Below, piece by piece: positions 17,112-26,411 of a DNA stretch of 64,000 nucleotides (position 1 is the stretch's first letter; each line of letters starts with the position of its first letter). Under the pieces are notes generated by a model. The model saw only the letters and a list, made by a program, of their open reading frames with translations, did no database searches and was not told the DNA's origin. This DNA is from Actinosynnema sp. ALI-1.44 (lineage in GTDB: Bacteria; Actinomycetota; Actinomycetes; Mycobacteriales; Pseudonocardiaceae). The stretch spans positions 1 to 64,000 of the forward strand of contig NZ_MTQO01000024.1 of the NCBI RefSeq assembly GCF_001984155.1, read 5' to 3'. The position numbers were made by a program, and so were the translations under genes.

Positions 17112-19529
17112 TCAGACTGGTGAATCGACGGACGCGGGCTGGTCGCGCGGCAGCAGGCGGCGGCAGGCGGTCAGGCAGGACCGGGTGAGGGCGGCGGCCA
17201 TGTCGGTCACGTTCTGGTCGGTGAGCACCACGATCAGTTCCGCGGTGAACTCCTCCTCCCCGGTGACGGCGGCGCCGGTCGTGACGACGACGGTCCCGCC
17301 GAGGTCGAGCGACAGGCCACGCAGCACGCGAGCGGGGTCGTGTTCCGGCGAGACCACCTGTGTTCCCCGGTGGGCGACCACCTTGGTGTAAGCGGGTTTG
17401 AACGGGTTGACCGAGGCGCGCGCGACGAACCGCACCTTGCCGACGGGCAGGCTGCGCGTGCGGCGGACGACCGGGGTGAACTGGTCGGGCCGCGGCCAGT
17501 CGGTCCTGCCGTCCTGGGGGATGATCTCGATCGTCGTCCCTGGCACGACCCGGACGGGGACACACGCGACCCGCAGCGTCCGCGCGCGTTGGAACCGGGC
17601 CAGGACAAGCACGTTGAACAGCGACATCAGCAGCAGCGGCACGAAGCCGATGACGGCCAGCGCGATCCACACCGCCCAGAAGTCGATGTCCCGCGCGATG
17701 TCCAGTGCGAACGTGACCGGGACGTCCGACTGGTACTCGGTTCCGCCGTCCGGTTTCACCCGCAGGGACACGGTGCCGTCCGCGCGGCCGGTCCACCCGT
17801 GGTCGGCGCCGAACCGGAAGGTCAGTTCCCTGTGCTGACCGTGGTCCACCCGGACGCAACTGTCCGGTGTGGACGCCTCGGGGGTCGTGGTGGTCGCGAT
17901 GTGCACGGGCACGCCGGTGAAGCGGCTGTTGCCGTTGTCCACCCACACGCAGCCGCCTGCCGCGGGTGCGCTGATCCTGACGGTGCCCTGTGTCGTTGCG
18001 GTGCCGAGCACCGACGGCAGCGCGAGGCTGGCAGGTTCGAGCGTCAGCGGTGTGATCACTGTGACGTCGGTGACCAGCGGCGGTGGGCTGATGTCGATGC
18101 CGGACGGTGTCCGCACGCTCAGCCCGATGGTCAGCTTCACCTGGGTGGAGTGCCATTCCGGGGGCGGGTCGAACGTCACCGCGACCGTGCCGTCCGGTTC
18201 GGTGGTCGTCCTGGCCGCGCGCCGGTCGTCGCCGTCGGCGATCGCCACGGTCAGCTCGGGGCGGATCCGGTCCAGGTGGAGTCGCGCGTCGGCCGGGCTC
18301 ATGGTCTTGACCGCGAGCGTCCACTGTTCGCCGCGCACGAACCGCGGTTGCCGGACGATCCGCTGTTCGAGGTCGCCGATCAGGTAGACCCGGCCGCCCT
18401 GGGCCTTGCCCGCGCCGCCGTCCAAGCCGACTTTCCACGTGCCGCGCCACTGCCCCGCGTTGGACCTCGGCAGTTCCCCGCTGACGGTGACGATGTCGTC
18501 GCCGAACCACGCCCAGCGCAGCTTCGCCCCCGCGGCCTCCCTGGCGTCGCCCGCGCCCGGCCGGTCCAGGTTCACCGGCGGTCCCGCAGGCGGTTGCAAC
18601 GTCACTGCCGCGCCCGCTCCGCCGGTGTGGATCAGGACGTAGAAGTTGCGCAGCACGTCGTCGAGTTCGAAGGAGCAGCCCTGGCCGCCGCACAGCTGGG
18701 CCGGTTCGCCCGCCGCGCGGACCTTCTGCATCAGGTCGGAGAAGGCGTCGACGAGCCCGGCGTCGTCGCCGGATGGGACGTACACGCCCCAGTCCGCCCC
18801 GCTCTGGCTGCCGCAGCCCAGGGTCAGCCACCGCAGGAACTCCTGTCCCGCGACGGAGAAGTCCTGTTTGGTCAGCGCGACGGTCAGCAGCGGCACCCGC
18901 TCGGCGCGCATCCGGTCGAGCACACCGTTGGGGTCGCAGAGTTCCCGCTTGCCGCGCTCCTTCTCCGCCTCGTTGCCGGGGGCGCTGTCGAGCGGGTCGT
19001 AGTCGCCGTCGGTGAACCAGAGCAGCGCCTGGCACGGCGGTTTGCCACCGGCGGACGTGGCGGTCGCGGCGTGCTCGGCCAGTTGTTGCCGTGCGCCGCG
19101 CAACGCGGCCGCGTAGTCGGTTCCCACGATGTCGTCGCGGTCGGCGAACCCCGAGACGTCGGCGTTGATCGCGGGCGCGTCGGCGACCAGGTCGCGCCAC
19201 GGGCCGGGGCTGAACCCGCGCGCGAAACCCGCGAGGCCGACCTGGACGCGGACCGGTTTGGCCGGTGCCATCACAGCGGCGTCGGTGAGCTGCCGCAGCC
19301 CGTGCAACGCGACCTGGGCCGCGCGGACCCGTCTGGCCGGTTTGTCGGTGCTCTGCAGGCTGCGCGACTCGTCCATCAGGATCAGCACGTCCAGCGCGCC
19401 GCGCTCCTTGACGCAGCCCGACAGCTGCGACATCGCCGGTTCGGCAGGCGCGGTCGCCGCCGCGGCAGGCGCCGGAAGCACCGGCAGGACGAGCAGCGCG
19501 GCGGCGAGCGCGACGCGGGGCAGTCTCAT
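17112..19529 (-). CDS. Signal-anchored von Willebrand factor A protein, 805 aa
   Basis: A signal peptide (residues 1-25, Ala/Leu/Val-rich) precedes a vWA domain of about 230 residues. The MIDAS metal site is visible as D53-x-S55-x-S57 (MDESRS), with GTDYAAAL and WFTDGDYD supplying later ligands. A long extracytoplasmic beta-rich region follows. One transmembrane helix lies near residues 612-640 (WIALAVIGFVPLLLMSLFNV), followed by about 160 cytoplasmic residues. Such topology lets an external metal-dependent binding domain signal to an internal partner. The ATG at 19529 overlaps the stop of the preceding small gene (ATGA). The tubulin-like gene follows after 11 bases. Confidence 0.87.
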   Translation of the reverse strand: MRLPRVALAAALLVLPVLPAPAAAATAPAEPAMSQLSGCVKERGALDVLILMDESRSLQSTDKPARRVRAAQVALHGLRQLTDAAVMAPAKPVRVQVGLAGFARGFSPGPWRDLVADAPAINADVSGFADRDDIVGTDYAAALRGARQQLAEHAATATSAGGKPPCQALLWFTDGDYDPLDSAPGNEAEKERGKRELCDPNGVLDRMRAERVPLLTVALTKQDFSVAGQEFLRWLTLGCGSQSGADWGVYVPSGDDAGLVDAFSDLMQKVRAAGEPAQLCGGQGCSFELDDVLRNFYVLIHTGGAGAAVTLQPPAGPPVNLDRPGAGDAREAAGAKLRWAWFGDDIVTVSGELPRSNAGQWRGTWKVGLDGGAGKAQGGRVYLIGDLEQRIVRQPRFVRGEQWTLAVKTMSPADARLHLDRIRPELTVAIADGDDRRAARTTTEPDGTVAVTFDPPPEWHSTQVKLTIGLSVRTPSGIDISPPPLVTDVTVITPLTLEPASLALPSVLGTATTQGTVRISAPAAGGCVWVDNGNSRFTGVPVHIATTTTPEASTPDSCVRVDHGQHRELTFRFGADHGWTGRADGTVSLRVKPDGGTEYQSDVPVTFALDIARDIDFWAVWIALAVIGFVPLLLMSLFNVLVLARFQRARTLRVACVPVRVVPGTTIEIIPQDGRTDWPRPDQFTPVVRRTRSLPVGKVRFVARASVNPFKPAYTKVVAHRGTQVVSPEHDPARVLRGLSLDLGGTVVVTTGAAVTGEEEFTAELIVVLTDQNVTDMAAALTRSCLTACRRLLPRDQPASVDSPV

Positions 19530-19918
19530 CCGGACACCCACCAGGTCGCGAGGTAGTAGCCGTGGCCGAGGCCGGCCAGCCAGCCCGCGACGGCCGCGCC
19601 GACGACCGGGCCGTTGCTGAACGAGGTCGTGCTGAAGTCGGGGCGCCCGCTCAGGGCCCTGACCCGCAGCCGGTGCAGCACGAGGCAGATCATCGGAATC
19701 CACGTGCCCGCCACCCAGCCGAGCACGTGAATCACGAACAGATCCCATTCCCGCGGTGTGTACAAAAATAAACAGACAGCGCCGAGAACCGCGGCCGCCG
19801 AGATGACCAAAGGCCATCTGGGCGGCCGCGTTCCGCGCCCGTAACGGACATTATCGGCAACGACAGTCACTGACTCCCCAATTCGCTGTGTACCGATGGC
19901 CGCGACTGTGTACCACAT
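19526..19918 (-). CDS. Small membrane protein heading the tubulin/vWA operon, about 130 aa
   Basis: Three hydrophobic spans are visible: one near PLVISAAAVLGAVCLFLY, one at FVIHVLGWVAGTWIPMICLV and one at VVGAAVAGWLAGLGHGYYLA. No family is recognised. The stop overlaps the vWA start by ATGA, fixing it as the first gene of a four-gene operon. The start is unsure: ATG 19918 has no clear ribosome-binding site, while GTG 19870 has GGGGAG but at short spacing. Confidence 0.65.
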   Translation of the reverse strand: MWYTVAAIGTQRIGESVTVVADNVRYGRGTRPPRWPLVISAAAVLGAVCLFLYTPREWDLFVIHVLGWVAGTWIPMICLVLHRLRVRALSGRPDFSTTSFSNGPVVGAAVAGWLAGLGHGYYLATWWVSG

Positions 19919-20010
19919 CCGGCAGACACATTCGCACCCGACCTACCGCCGTATGGAGTCTTGCTAAAGTGCTCCAGCACATGACGCATCGGGTGATCGG
20001 GAGCGGGTGC

Positions 20011-23000
20011 GTGGCACAGTCGAGAAGAACCGCTTTATTGATCAATGTAGAAAGCTTTTTCGCAGGTCAAGTGCTACTCGACAAGGACGGTGAGCCCCGT
20101 TCTCCCGAATTTGGCGAACTACCGTACGGCCACGAGACCGCACACCTCGCTGACGTGCTGCAACGCGGTTTTCATTTCGACGTCGGGACGCACAAGGACC
20201 CGTCGTCGACCAAGCTCGGCGAGCTGGTCGAAAGTGCCATAAGGGCACATCACCAGGACGACGTGGTCCTCATCCACGTTCTCACTCACGGTGTGCCGAA
20301 CCCGGATTTCTACGGGATGTACGCGATAGGCAATGACGGCGAACGCGTCAAGCAGGCGGATGTGGCCAATTGGCTCATGGTGTGCGCGGAACGTGCCAGA
20401 AACGGGCCACACGTGTTGTTCCTGCTGGATCTGTGCGGTGCGGGCGAAGCCGTCCGGTTCGACGACGCGATCCGCCGGACGAAGGCGCACCGGACCTGGA
20501 TCGTGGCCGCGGCCCACGCCGGGACCGGCGCCTTCGACGCGCGGTTCACCCGGGCGGTCGGCCACGTGCTCGAGCGGGTCACCGGCGACCGGCGACCGGG
20601 GCTCGACCTCAGCAGCGGACACAGGTTCCTGCCGCTGGACACGTTCGCCCGGCAAGTGGGCACGACCGTCACCGACCTCGCCGACGCCGAGGGCAGAGCC
20701 GCCCGGCAGACGGTGACCGGCACGAGAGTCGACATCGCCGCGTCGGACGTGGTGCTGGTGCCGTTCTTCCCCAATCCCCGCTACCGCGCCGAGGCGCCCG
20801 CACCACGGGTGGTGCCGTCCGGATCCGGCTACGACCGGCAGGCCGGGCACTTCCTGAGCGCGGCGAGCGGGCATCCGGTCGCCGAAGCGGGCAACGGCCT
20901 GTTCACCGGCCGGACCCAGGAGTTGAACACCCTGTTCGGCCGGTTGACCGGCGAACCGGCGACGCTGGTGGTCACCGGCCGCGCGGGCGTGGGCAAGTCG
21001 GCGCTGCTGGGCATGCTCGTCTGCACAACACACCCGCAACTGTCCACAGTAGCCACCGAGATGACGCGGCCACTCGCGGTCCCGTTGCCCCAGGGGCGGA
21101 TGGCCGCGGTAACCGCACGGGAACTGGATCTGACAGCGATCGTCGTCGCGCTGGGCGCCCAGCTGAAAGGCGCGCGGGACGCGCGGACGCCCCAGGCGCT
21201 CATCGACGCGATCCGGCGCCACGGCGAGCAGCCCGTCCTCGTCGTCGACGCGTTGGAAGAGGCGCTCGACCCCTCGGCGGTGCTGACGGAGTTGTTGCTG
21301 CCCCTGAGTTCCCCGCGGATCTGCCGGTTGCTGGTCGCGGCCCGCTCGGCCGAGTCCGTCGCCGGGCTGCCTGCCGAGCCGATGGACCTGGACAGCGCCG
21401 ACCCCGAGCAACTGCGCGACGACCTGGAGGAGTACGCGACCCGGCTGCTGCGCCGGCTGCCGCCCTACAGCACGAGCGAGTACGTGAGCGCCCGAGCCCA
21501 CCTCGCGGCCGCGATCGCCGAAGCGCTGACGTCCGGCGAGCGGAGTGTCTGGGGCGAGTACCTGATCACCCGCCTGTACGTGCAGCACATCGCCGACCGC
21601 GAGCCGGTGCGGGACGAAGCGGCCGCGCGGGAGCTGGGGCGGTCGGTGCCGTTGAACCCCGCGGACCTGCTGGACGCGGACCTGAGCAGGCGCCCGTCGT
21701 GGGTCCGCCCGGTGCTGTCGGCGGTGGCGTGGGCCCACGGCGACGGCATGCCGTCGGAGGTGATGCCCGCGGTGGCGTCCGCGTGCACGGACGATCCCCA
21801 CCTCCGGCCGACGGACGAGCAGGTCGCGGATATCCTGGCCACCAACGGGAGCTACCTGCGGCGGATGCCGGGCAGCGATGGTTTCGTCCGCTACCAGCTG
21901 TTCCACGAGGGCCTCGCCGACCGGCTCCGCGACAGGTCACGCGCCGCGGCGGTGTTCGACGCGCTGATCAGCACGGTGCCGGGCCGGTGGGATCTCGCCT
22001 CGCCCTACGTGCGGCAGCACGCCCTGGACCACGCGCGTGACGCGGACCAGGTGGACAAGTTGGTGCTGGACCCGGCTTTCCTGCTGAGCGGACCACCGGA
22101 GGATCGCATCGCGTCCTTCGAACAGCTCGGTGACCGGGCGGCGGCCCAGGTCGCGGTGCTCAAGGCGGCCAGGGCCATGCCGGACGACATCGATCCCGAC
22201 CGGAAACGAGCCGAACTGGCCGTCGAGGCGCTCCGCCACCGCTCCCCCGAGCTCGCCGGGGCCCTGTCCGGCGGCCTGCGCCCGATCTGGCACGTCGCCC
22301 TGCCCACGGGGCGCGACGCCCCGGAGTCCAGCCGGAGCACACCGATGTTGGTCGTCACCGGCGGCACCTCACGTGTCGAGGTCTACCACCTGAGCGATCC
22401 GCCCAACCTCGCATACTCGTACAAGCACGTGAGTTCCATCCGGTGTGTGGCGACTGCCCGGTATCGCAACGAGAACGAGATCCTCTGCGGCGGCAACGAC
22501 CACAGCATCTCGGTGTGGCCACTGCGGCACGTGTCGGTGCCGCGGTTGGTCCTGAAAGGTCACCGCGGCCCGGTGCGCTGCATCACGTCCACAGTGGTCG
22601 GCGAACAGACGATCGCGGTCTCGGGCGGGGCCGACCGCACCGTGCGCCTGTGGGACCTGGAAACGGGTGAACTGCTCGACACGATCACCACCTACGACGG
22701 GCCGATCCTCGACCTCGCGGTGATGAAACCCCCCAACCGCCGCAAAGTCGTCGTGGCCAGAACAGCTCACGGAACGCACACCAGGGACTTGCTAGAGCCA
22801 CGGCGGACACGCGAGAACCAGCGGCTGCAGAAGGACGACGCCGTCCTGTTCCCGCTCGCGGACGACAACGCGGCCCTCATCACCATCCACGGAGACTGGT
22901 CGACCGCGCCGAGCCGCTCCGCGGAGCTGCGTGTCAATGACCTGAGTTCGCACAAGCTCATGAAGAGCGTGCGTCAACAGGGCATGGTGACCGCGGTGTG

Positions 23001-23751
23001 CACAGGACAAGTGGCCGGGCAGCCGACCATGGCGGTTGCCACGAGCGACGGCTCGGTCTGGCTCCACGGTCTCGACAGCGACGAGCCGCCGACAAGCTTT
23101 CCGTTGTCGGTACAGGCACGCGGTCTGGCGCTCACCGAGATCGAGCCCACGGCTCGTGTCCCGGCAGCACGCTCCATCGCGGCAGGCCCCGGCTACGGCG
23201 GCACAGTGCTCGCTGTCGGCGACCGCGACAGCGTTCACGTCCACCATCCCGCGACAAGCTGGTCGGTGACAGCCGCTCATGAGACGTTCGCCGCGGTGCA
23301 AGTGCGGCCGCTCGACGACGGTGCCGTCGTGCACGCACACGTCGTGGGCGGCAGGGCCTTCTCCTTTCACCCGCTCAGCCGGAACGCGCTCGACCTGCCC
23401 GTGCCACCGGCAGCGCCCGTCGCGAAGGACAGGGACTGGGTGCTGACCGCCCACGGCGCGATCACAGCGCGGATCGACAACGACGGCGCGCTCACCGCCG
23501 GTGCACACCGCCTGGTCGGGCATCACGGGGCCGTTCGTTGTGTGGCCGCGTGGCGCTGGGACGGCCGGGCGCTCGTCGTCTCCGGCGGTGCCGACTCGAC
23601 CATGCGGATCTGGGACGCCGAGCGCGGTCTGCAGCTGCGCCGGTTCTGGCTTCCCGCGCCCGCGAACGCCATCCGGGCGTCCGGCAGCACCGTTCTCGTC
23701 GACATGGCGGAAGAAGCGATCGCGTTCGAACTCAGGGAGGAACACCTGTGA
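20011..23751 (+). CDS. Caspase-like protease/STAND NTPase/WD40 protein, 1246 aa
   Basis: The N-terminal 250 residues are a caspase-like (peptidase C14) domain with the expected dyad: His93 in VLTHG and Cys142 in LLDLCGAG. A P-loop NTPase follows, with Walker A GRAGVGKS at 323-330 and Walker B VLVVDALEEA at 409-418, then a helical region. From about residue 740 to the end there are WD40-type repeats, clearest at GHRGPVRC...SGGADRTVRLWD (from about 849) and GHHGAVRC...SGGADSTMRIWD (from about 1169). This is the architecture of bacterial NTP-dependent conflict proteins: the repeat domain senses, the NTPase switches and the caspase executes. The GTG start at 20011 is chosen for its GGGAG seven bases upstream; an in-frame ATG at 19981 lacks one. 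It is divergent from the tubulin operon across 92 bases. Confidence 0.9.
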   Translation: MAQSRRTALLINVESFFAGQVLLDKDGEPRSPEFGELPYGHETAHLADVLQRGFHFDVGTHKDPSSTKLGELVESAIRAHHQDDVVLIHVLTHGVPNPDFYGMYAIGNDGERVKQADVANWLMVCAERARNGPHVLFLLDLCGAGEAVRFDDAIRRTKAHRTWIVAAAHAGTGAFDARFTRAVGHVLERVTGDRRPGLDLSSGHRFLPLDTFARQVGTTVTDLADAEGRAARQTVTGTRVDIAASDVVLVPFFPNPRYRAEAPAPRVVPSGSGYDRQAGHFLSAASGHPVAEAGNGLFTGRTQELNTLFGRLTGEPATLVVTGRAGVGKSALLGMLVCTTHPQLSTVATEMTRPLAVPLPQGRMAAVTARELDLTAIVVALGAQLKGARDARTPQALIDAIRRHGEQPVLVVDALEEALDPSAVLTELLLPLSSPRICRLLVAARSAESVAGLPAEPMDLDSADPEQLRDDLEEYATRLLRRLPPYSTSEYVSARAHLAAAIAEALTSGERSVWGEYLITRLYVQHIADREPVRDEAAARELGRSVPLNPADLLDADLSRRPSWVRPVLSAVAWAHGDGMPSEVMPAVASACTDDPHLRPTDEQVADILATNGSYLRRMPGSDGFVRYQLFHEGLADRLRDRSRAAAVFDALISTVPGRWDLASPYVRQHALDHARDADQVDKLVLDPAFLLSGPPEDRIASFEQLGDRAAAQVAVLKAARAMPDDIDPDRKRAELAVEALRHRSPELAGALSGGLRPIWHVALPTGRDAPESSRSTPMLVVTGGTSRVEVYHLSDPPNLAYSYKHVSSIRCVATARYRNENEILCGGNDHSISVWPLRHVSVPRLVLKGHRGPVRCITSTVVGEQTIAVSGGADRTVRLWDLETGELLDTITTYDGPILDLAVMKPPNRRKVVVARTAHGTHTRDLLEPRRTRENQRLQKDDAVLFPLADDNAALITIHGDWSTAPSRSAELRVNDLSSHKLMKSVRQQGMVTAVCTGQVAGQPTMAVATSDGSVWLHGLDSDEPPTSFPLSVQARGLALTEIEPTARVPAARSIAAGPGYGGTVLAVGDRDSVHVHHPATSWSVTAAHETFAAVQVRPLDDGAVVHAHVVGGRAFSFHPLSRNALDLPVPPAAPVAKDRDWVLTAHGAITARIDNDGALTAGAHRLVGHHGAVRCVAAWRWDGRALVVSGGADSTMRIWDAERGLQLRRFWLPAPANAIRASGSTVLVDMAEEAIAFELREEHL

Positions 23752-24572
23752 TCCCGGTTGTCGGAGTGCACGGCGTCGGTTACCACATGCCCGGGTACAC
23801 GCCCGCCGACGCGGCCACGACGCTGGCCAGGTCATGGTCGGCCGCGCTGGCGAAGGGAATCGGCGAGGACCACGGCTTCGACGTGACGATGGCGTACTAC
23901 GCGCACCATCTGCGGCCCGACCACACACGCCAGTCAGCCGACGACTTCGACGATCTGAACGATCTCGACGACGAGGCGATGGAGATGCTGCTCGCGTGGG
24001 ACGCCGAGCTGCGCGGGTTCGAGCAGGTTCCGCAGGGCTGGCCGACCATGCCGCCACGCCAGCTGATCAGCGGCATGGCGTCGTTCGGCGGGTTCGCCGC
24101 GGTCCCGTTCCACGCCTTCGCGCTGCTCGTCATGCGCGACGCCACCACCTACCTGGGTGCACGCCATGCGGCGAAAAGGCAGAACGCCCGTGACGCCGTG
24201 GCGAAGTCCATCCGGAACAGCGGCGCGCGGATCGTGCTGGCGCACTCGCTCGGCTCGGTCGTCGCCTACGAGGCGCTGTGGGCCTGTCCGGAGCTGGCGG
24301 TCGACCTGCTCGTGACGTTCGGGTCCCCGCTCGGGATCAGGGGGTTCGTGTTCGACCGGCTGGTCCCACGGCCGGACAGGCCCGGCAAGCGCCCACCCGG
24401 CGTCGGGCGCTGGGTGAACATCGCCGATCCCGGCGATGTGTGCGCGGTGCCGCGCTGGCTGAGCAGATCGTTCGACGTGGACGAGGATTTCGAGGCTCCG
24501 ATCGGGACCTTCGGCTACCACAAGGCCGTCGGCTACCTCGCCTGCCCGGTGATGGCGGCGACATTGCGGTGA
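23748..24572 (+). CDS. Alpha/beta hydrolase coupled to the caspase-NTPase gene, 274 aa
   Basis: The first residues (VIPVVGVHGVGYHMPGY) give an oxyanion-hole-type HG motif. The nucleophile elbow AHSLGS has Ser167, and a following TFGSPLG segment is typical of PGAP1-like/lipase-type hydrolases. GTG at 23748 overlaps the caspase gene stop (GTGA) and has AGGGAGG seven bases upstream, the strongest site in this region, so tight co-expression is intended. There is no signal peptide, so it acts inside the cell. By context it is a candidate effector (lipase, esterase or peptidase) that the caspase-NTPase protein activates or guards; this is inference. Confidence 0.82.
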   Translation: MIPVVGVHGVGYHMPGYTPADAATTLARSWSAALAKGIGEDHGFDVTMAYYAHHLRPDHTRQSADDFDDLNDLDDEAMEMLLAWDAELRGFEQVPQGWPTMPPRQLISGMASFGGFAAVPFHAFALLVMRDATTYLGARHAAKRQNARDAVAKSIRNSGARIVLAHSLGSVVAYEALWACPELAVDLLVTFGSPLGIRGFVFDRLVPRPDRPGKRPPGVGRWVNIADPGDVCAVPRWLSRSFDVDEDFEAPIGTFGYHKAVGYLACPVMAATLR

Positions 24573-24652
24573 CCGTCATCTCGTGAGTCCATCCGGAGCA
24601 ACCTCCCCGCCGTGGACTTCAGTACTGTTCGTGGCGACAGGGGGAGGCTGAG

Positions 24653-25792
24653 TTGCGACGGTATCTGCGGCCACAGACGGACGTCCCGGCGGTCGAGGAC
24701 TGGTCGACGGCGCTCATCCTCAAGGAGAACCGGGCGTTCGCGCCGATCGCGTTCGCCATCTCGGTTTCCTTCGCCGCCGTGGCGTCGTGCGTCGCGATCT
24801 TCCTGCCGGGCAGTCCGGGCAATGTGGCCACTGTCGTGGTGCTCGGCGCGCTGAGCGTGCTGACGTCGCTGAGCGTGGTGGCCGCTGTCGTGGAATCGGC
24901 GCCCGCCCGGCGTGGACGGCTGAACTCGCCGTGGCGCCGGTGTTCGGCCACGGTCGCGGCGCCCATGCCGGACAACCCGTGGTTCCAGCGGTTGCTGGTC
25001 TTCGACGAACCGGGCACGCTCGTGTTGCGCGGCACGTCGTTGGAAGGCGCACTCGACCTCGTGCTGGATCAGCAGGAGCTGTTCCTGTGCGGCCCGGACG
25101 AGGAAGGCCGGGCGATCATCCGCGTGCCTGGCCTGTGCCAGCTGTACCACGCGCGCGTGGACCCGTTGCTCGAAGCGGCGGACGTCCGCCCCATGGAACG
25201 CGAGCCGGCCGTGTCCAGCCGCCCACTGGACGACCCGGCGGTGGCGCACGCGTTCCGCTATTTCCGGTGGGGCACGAGGCAGTGGGTCTTCCCGGTGATC
25301 CCCGGCGCGGTCGGCTGTGCGCTGGTCGGCCTGAGCATCCGGCCGCTGGCGATCGCGGGCCTGGTCACCGGCGGGCTGCTGCTGCTCGCCGCCGGGATCG
25401 CCACGTCGTTGCTGGCGCTCGCCCCGTTGTACCGGCAGGCCGTCGACCGGCTGGAGGCGGCGACCGAGTGGACGACCGTGCCGTTCACCTTGTTCCCGTG
25501 GGAGCCCGCGCAGGAGGTGGCCGGGTTGGCCCAACTGCCGGGCGGCGGGATGGCGTTGGTGCAGTTCCCCTTCCCGAACTCGGTGCTGATCGCCAACATC
25601 GCCGACACCGGCACCCTCTGGGTCGCCGGATCGCTCACCGACCAGGCAGTCGCGGTCGGCATCCCCCGGATCACCGTGCTGTCGCTCGCTTTGGTGCAAC
25701 CCGACCGCGACACCCCTGACGACAAGCCGCAACCGTGGCTGCTGCGCGGCAACGAACCGTCACTGCGCCGGATCCCCGTGCTCAATCGCTGA
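24653..25792 (+). CDS. Uncharacterised membrane protein downstream of the caspase operon, 379 aa
   Basis: No family is recognised. Two membrane helices lie near residues 28-80, then a soluble segment of about 130 residues, then two more hydrophobic spans near residues 220-260 and a soluble C-terminal domain. The start is a TTG at 24653 with GGGGAGG five bases upstream; no better start is present. It follows the hydrolase gene by 80 bases in the same direction and could be transcribed with it or from its own promoter. A membrane partner or target of the conflict system is a possibility only by position. Confidence 0.7.
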   Translation: MRRYLRPQTDVPAVEDWSTALILKENRAFAPIAFAISVSFAAVASCVAIFLPGSPGNVATVVVLGALSVLTSLSVVAAVVESAPARRGRLNSPWRRCSATVAAPMPDNPWFQRLLVFDEPGTLVLRGTSLEGALDLVLDQQELFLCGPDEEGRAIIRVPGLCQLYHARVDPLLEAADVRPMEREPAVSSRPLDDPAVAHAFRYFRWGTRQWVFPVIPGAVGCALVGLSIRPLAIAGLVTGGLLLLAAGIATSLLALAPLYRQAVDRLEAATEWTTVPFTLFPWEPAQEVAGLAQLPGGGMALVQFPFPNSVLIANIADTGTLWVAGSLTDQAVAVGIPRITVLSLALVQPDRDTPDDKPQPWLLRGNEPSLRRIPVLNR

Positions 25793-25886
25793 GCCCGGTC
25801 CGCCCGCCTGGCAGAACTCGACGCTCGTCGACGGCGATCTGGAATCGTTGACACAAGATGTCAGGGTTTGTGGGGATCATCGTGTC

Positions 25887-26411
25887 ATGCGTGAAACGCC
25901 GGAGGAGCTCACCGAGCTCCAGGCCCTCCTCGATGCCTCACTCGCCCGTTCCACCTCGCACCTGCGTTCGATCATCGACACCGGCAGGACACTGACCGCG
26001 GCACAACTCACCCAGGTCCTCACCGGCATGTGCACCCTCGCACTGTCGACGGTGACCGCGACGGGCGAGCCGCGGATCAGTGGCGCGGACGGGCACTTCC
26101 TGAACGGCAAGTGGCACTTCGGCACGGCCCGCACCGCCGCGAAGGCCCGCCACCTCGCGGCCCGGCCGGCTGCCAGCGTGGCACACATGCGTGGCGAGGA
26201 CCTGGGCGTGTTCACGCACGGCACCGTGGAAATCCTCAACCCGGCGGACGGCGAAGCGGCGGCGGACTGGCCGCGTCTGCTGGCGTACCTCAAGGACTTC
26301 TACGGCGCCGACGACGCGTTCGACTGGGACAACGACGTGGTGTACTACCGGCTGCGTCCACACTGGATGACCGTCTACGCCCCGGATGCCGGGAAACTCA
26401 TCCCGTCATAG
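25887..26411 (+). CDS. Pyridoxamine 5'-phosphate oxidase-like flavin-binding protein, 174 aa
   Basis: The sequence fits the split-barrel FMN-binding fold: MCTLALSTVTATGEPRISGA for the first strands, then the NGKWHFGTARTAAKARHLAA region typical of actinomycete PNPOx-like proteins (F420- or FMN-dependent reductases). It is cytoplasmic and the substrate is unknown. The ATG at 25887 is chosen over an upstream codon because the fold begins just after it. Its stop lies just inside the end of the convergent esterase remnant. Confidence 0.8.
   Translation: MRETPEELTELQALLDASLARSTSHLRSIIDTGRTLTAAQLTQVLTGMCTLALSTVTATGEPRISGADGHFLNGKWHFGTARTAAKARHLAARPAASVAHMRGEDLGVFTHGTVEILNPADGEAAADWPRLLAYLKDFYGADDAFDWDNDVVYYRLRPHWMTVYAPDAGKLIPS

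Noticed and set aside
10775-17391. Two very long rightward open frames (10775-13909 and 13963-17391)
   Set aside because: They are antisense to well-supported genes with motifs, rich in His/Arg/Pro/Gln, and without domains or ribosome-binding sites; typical high-GC shadows.
19888-20010. Longer start for the caspase-NTPase gene
   Set aside because: The upstream codons lack a ribosome-binding site and would overlap the divergent gene's start; GTG 20011 has GGGAG.
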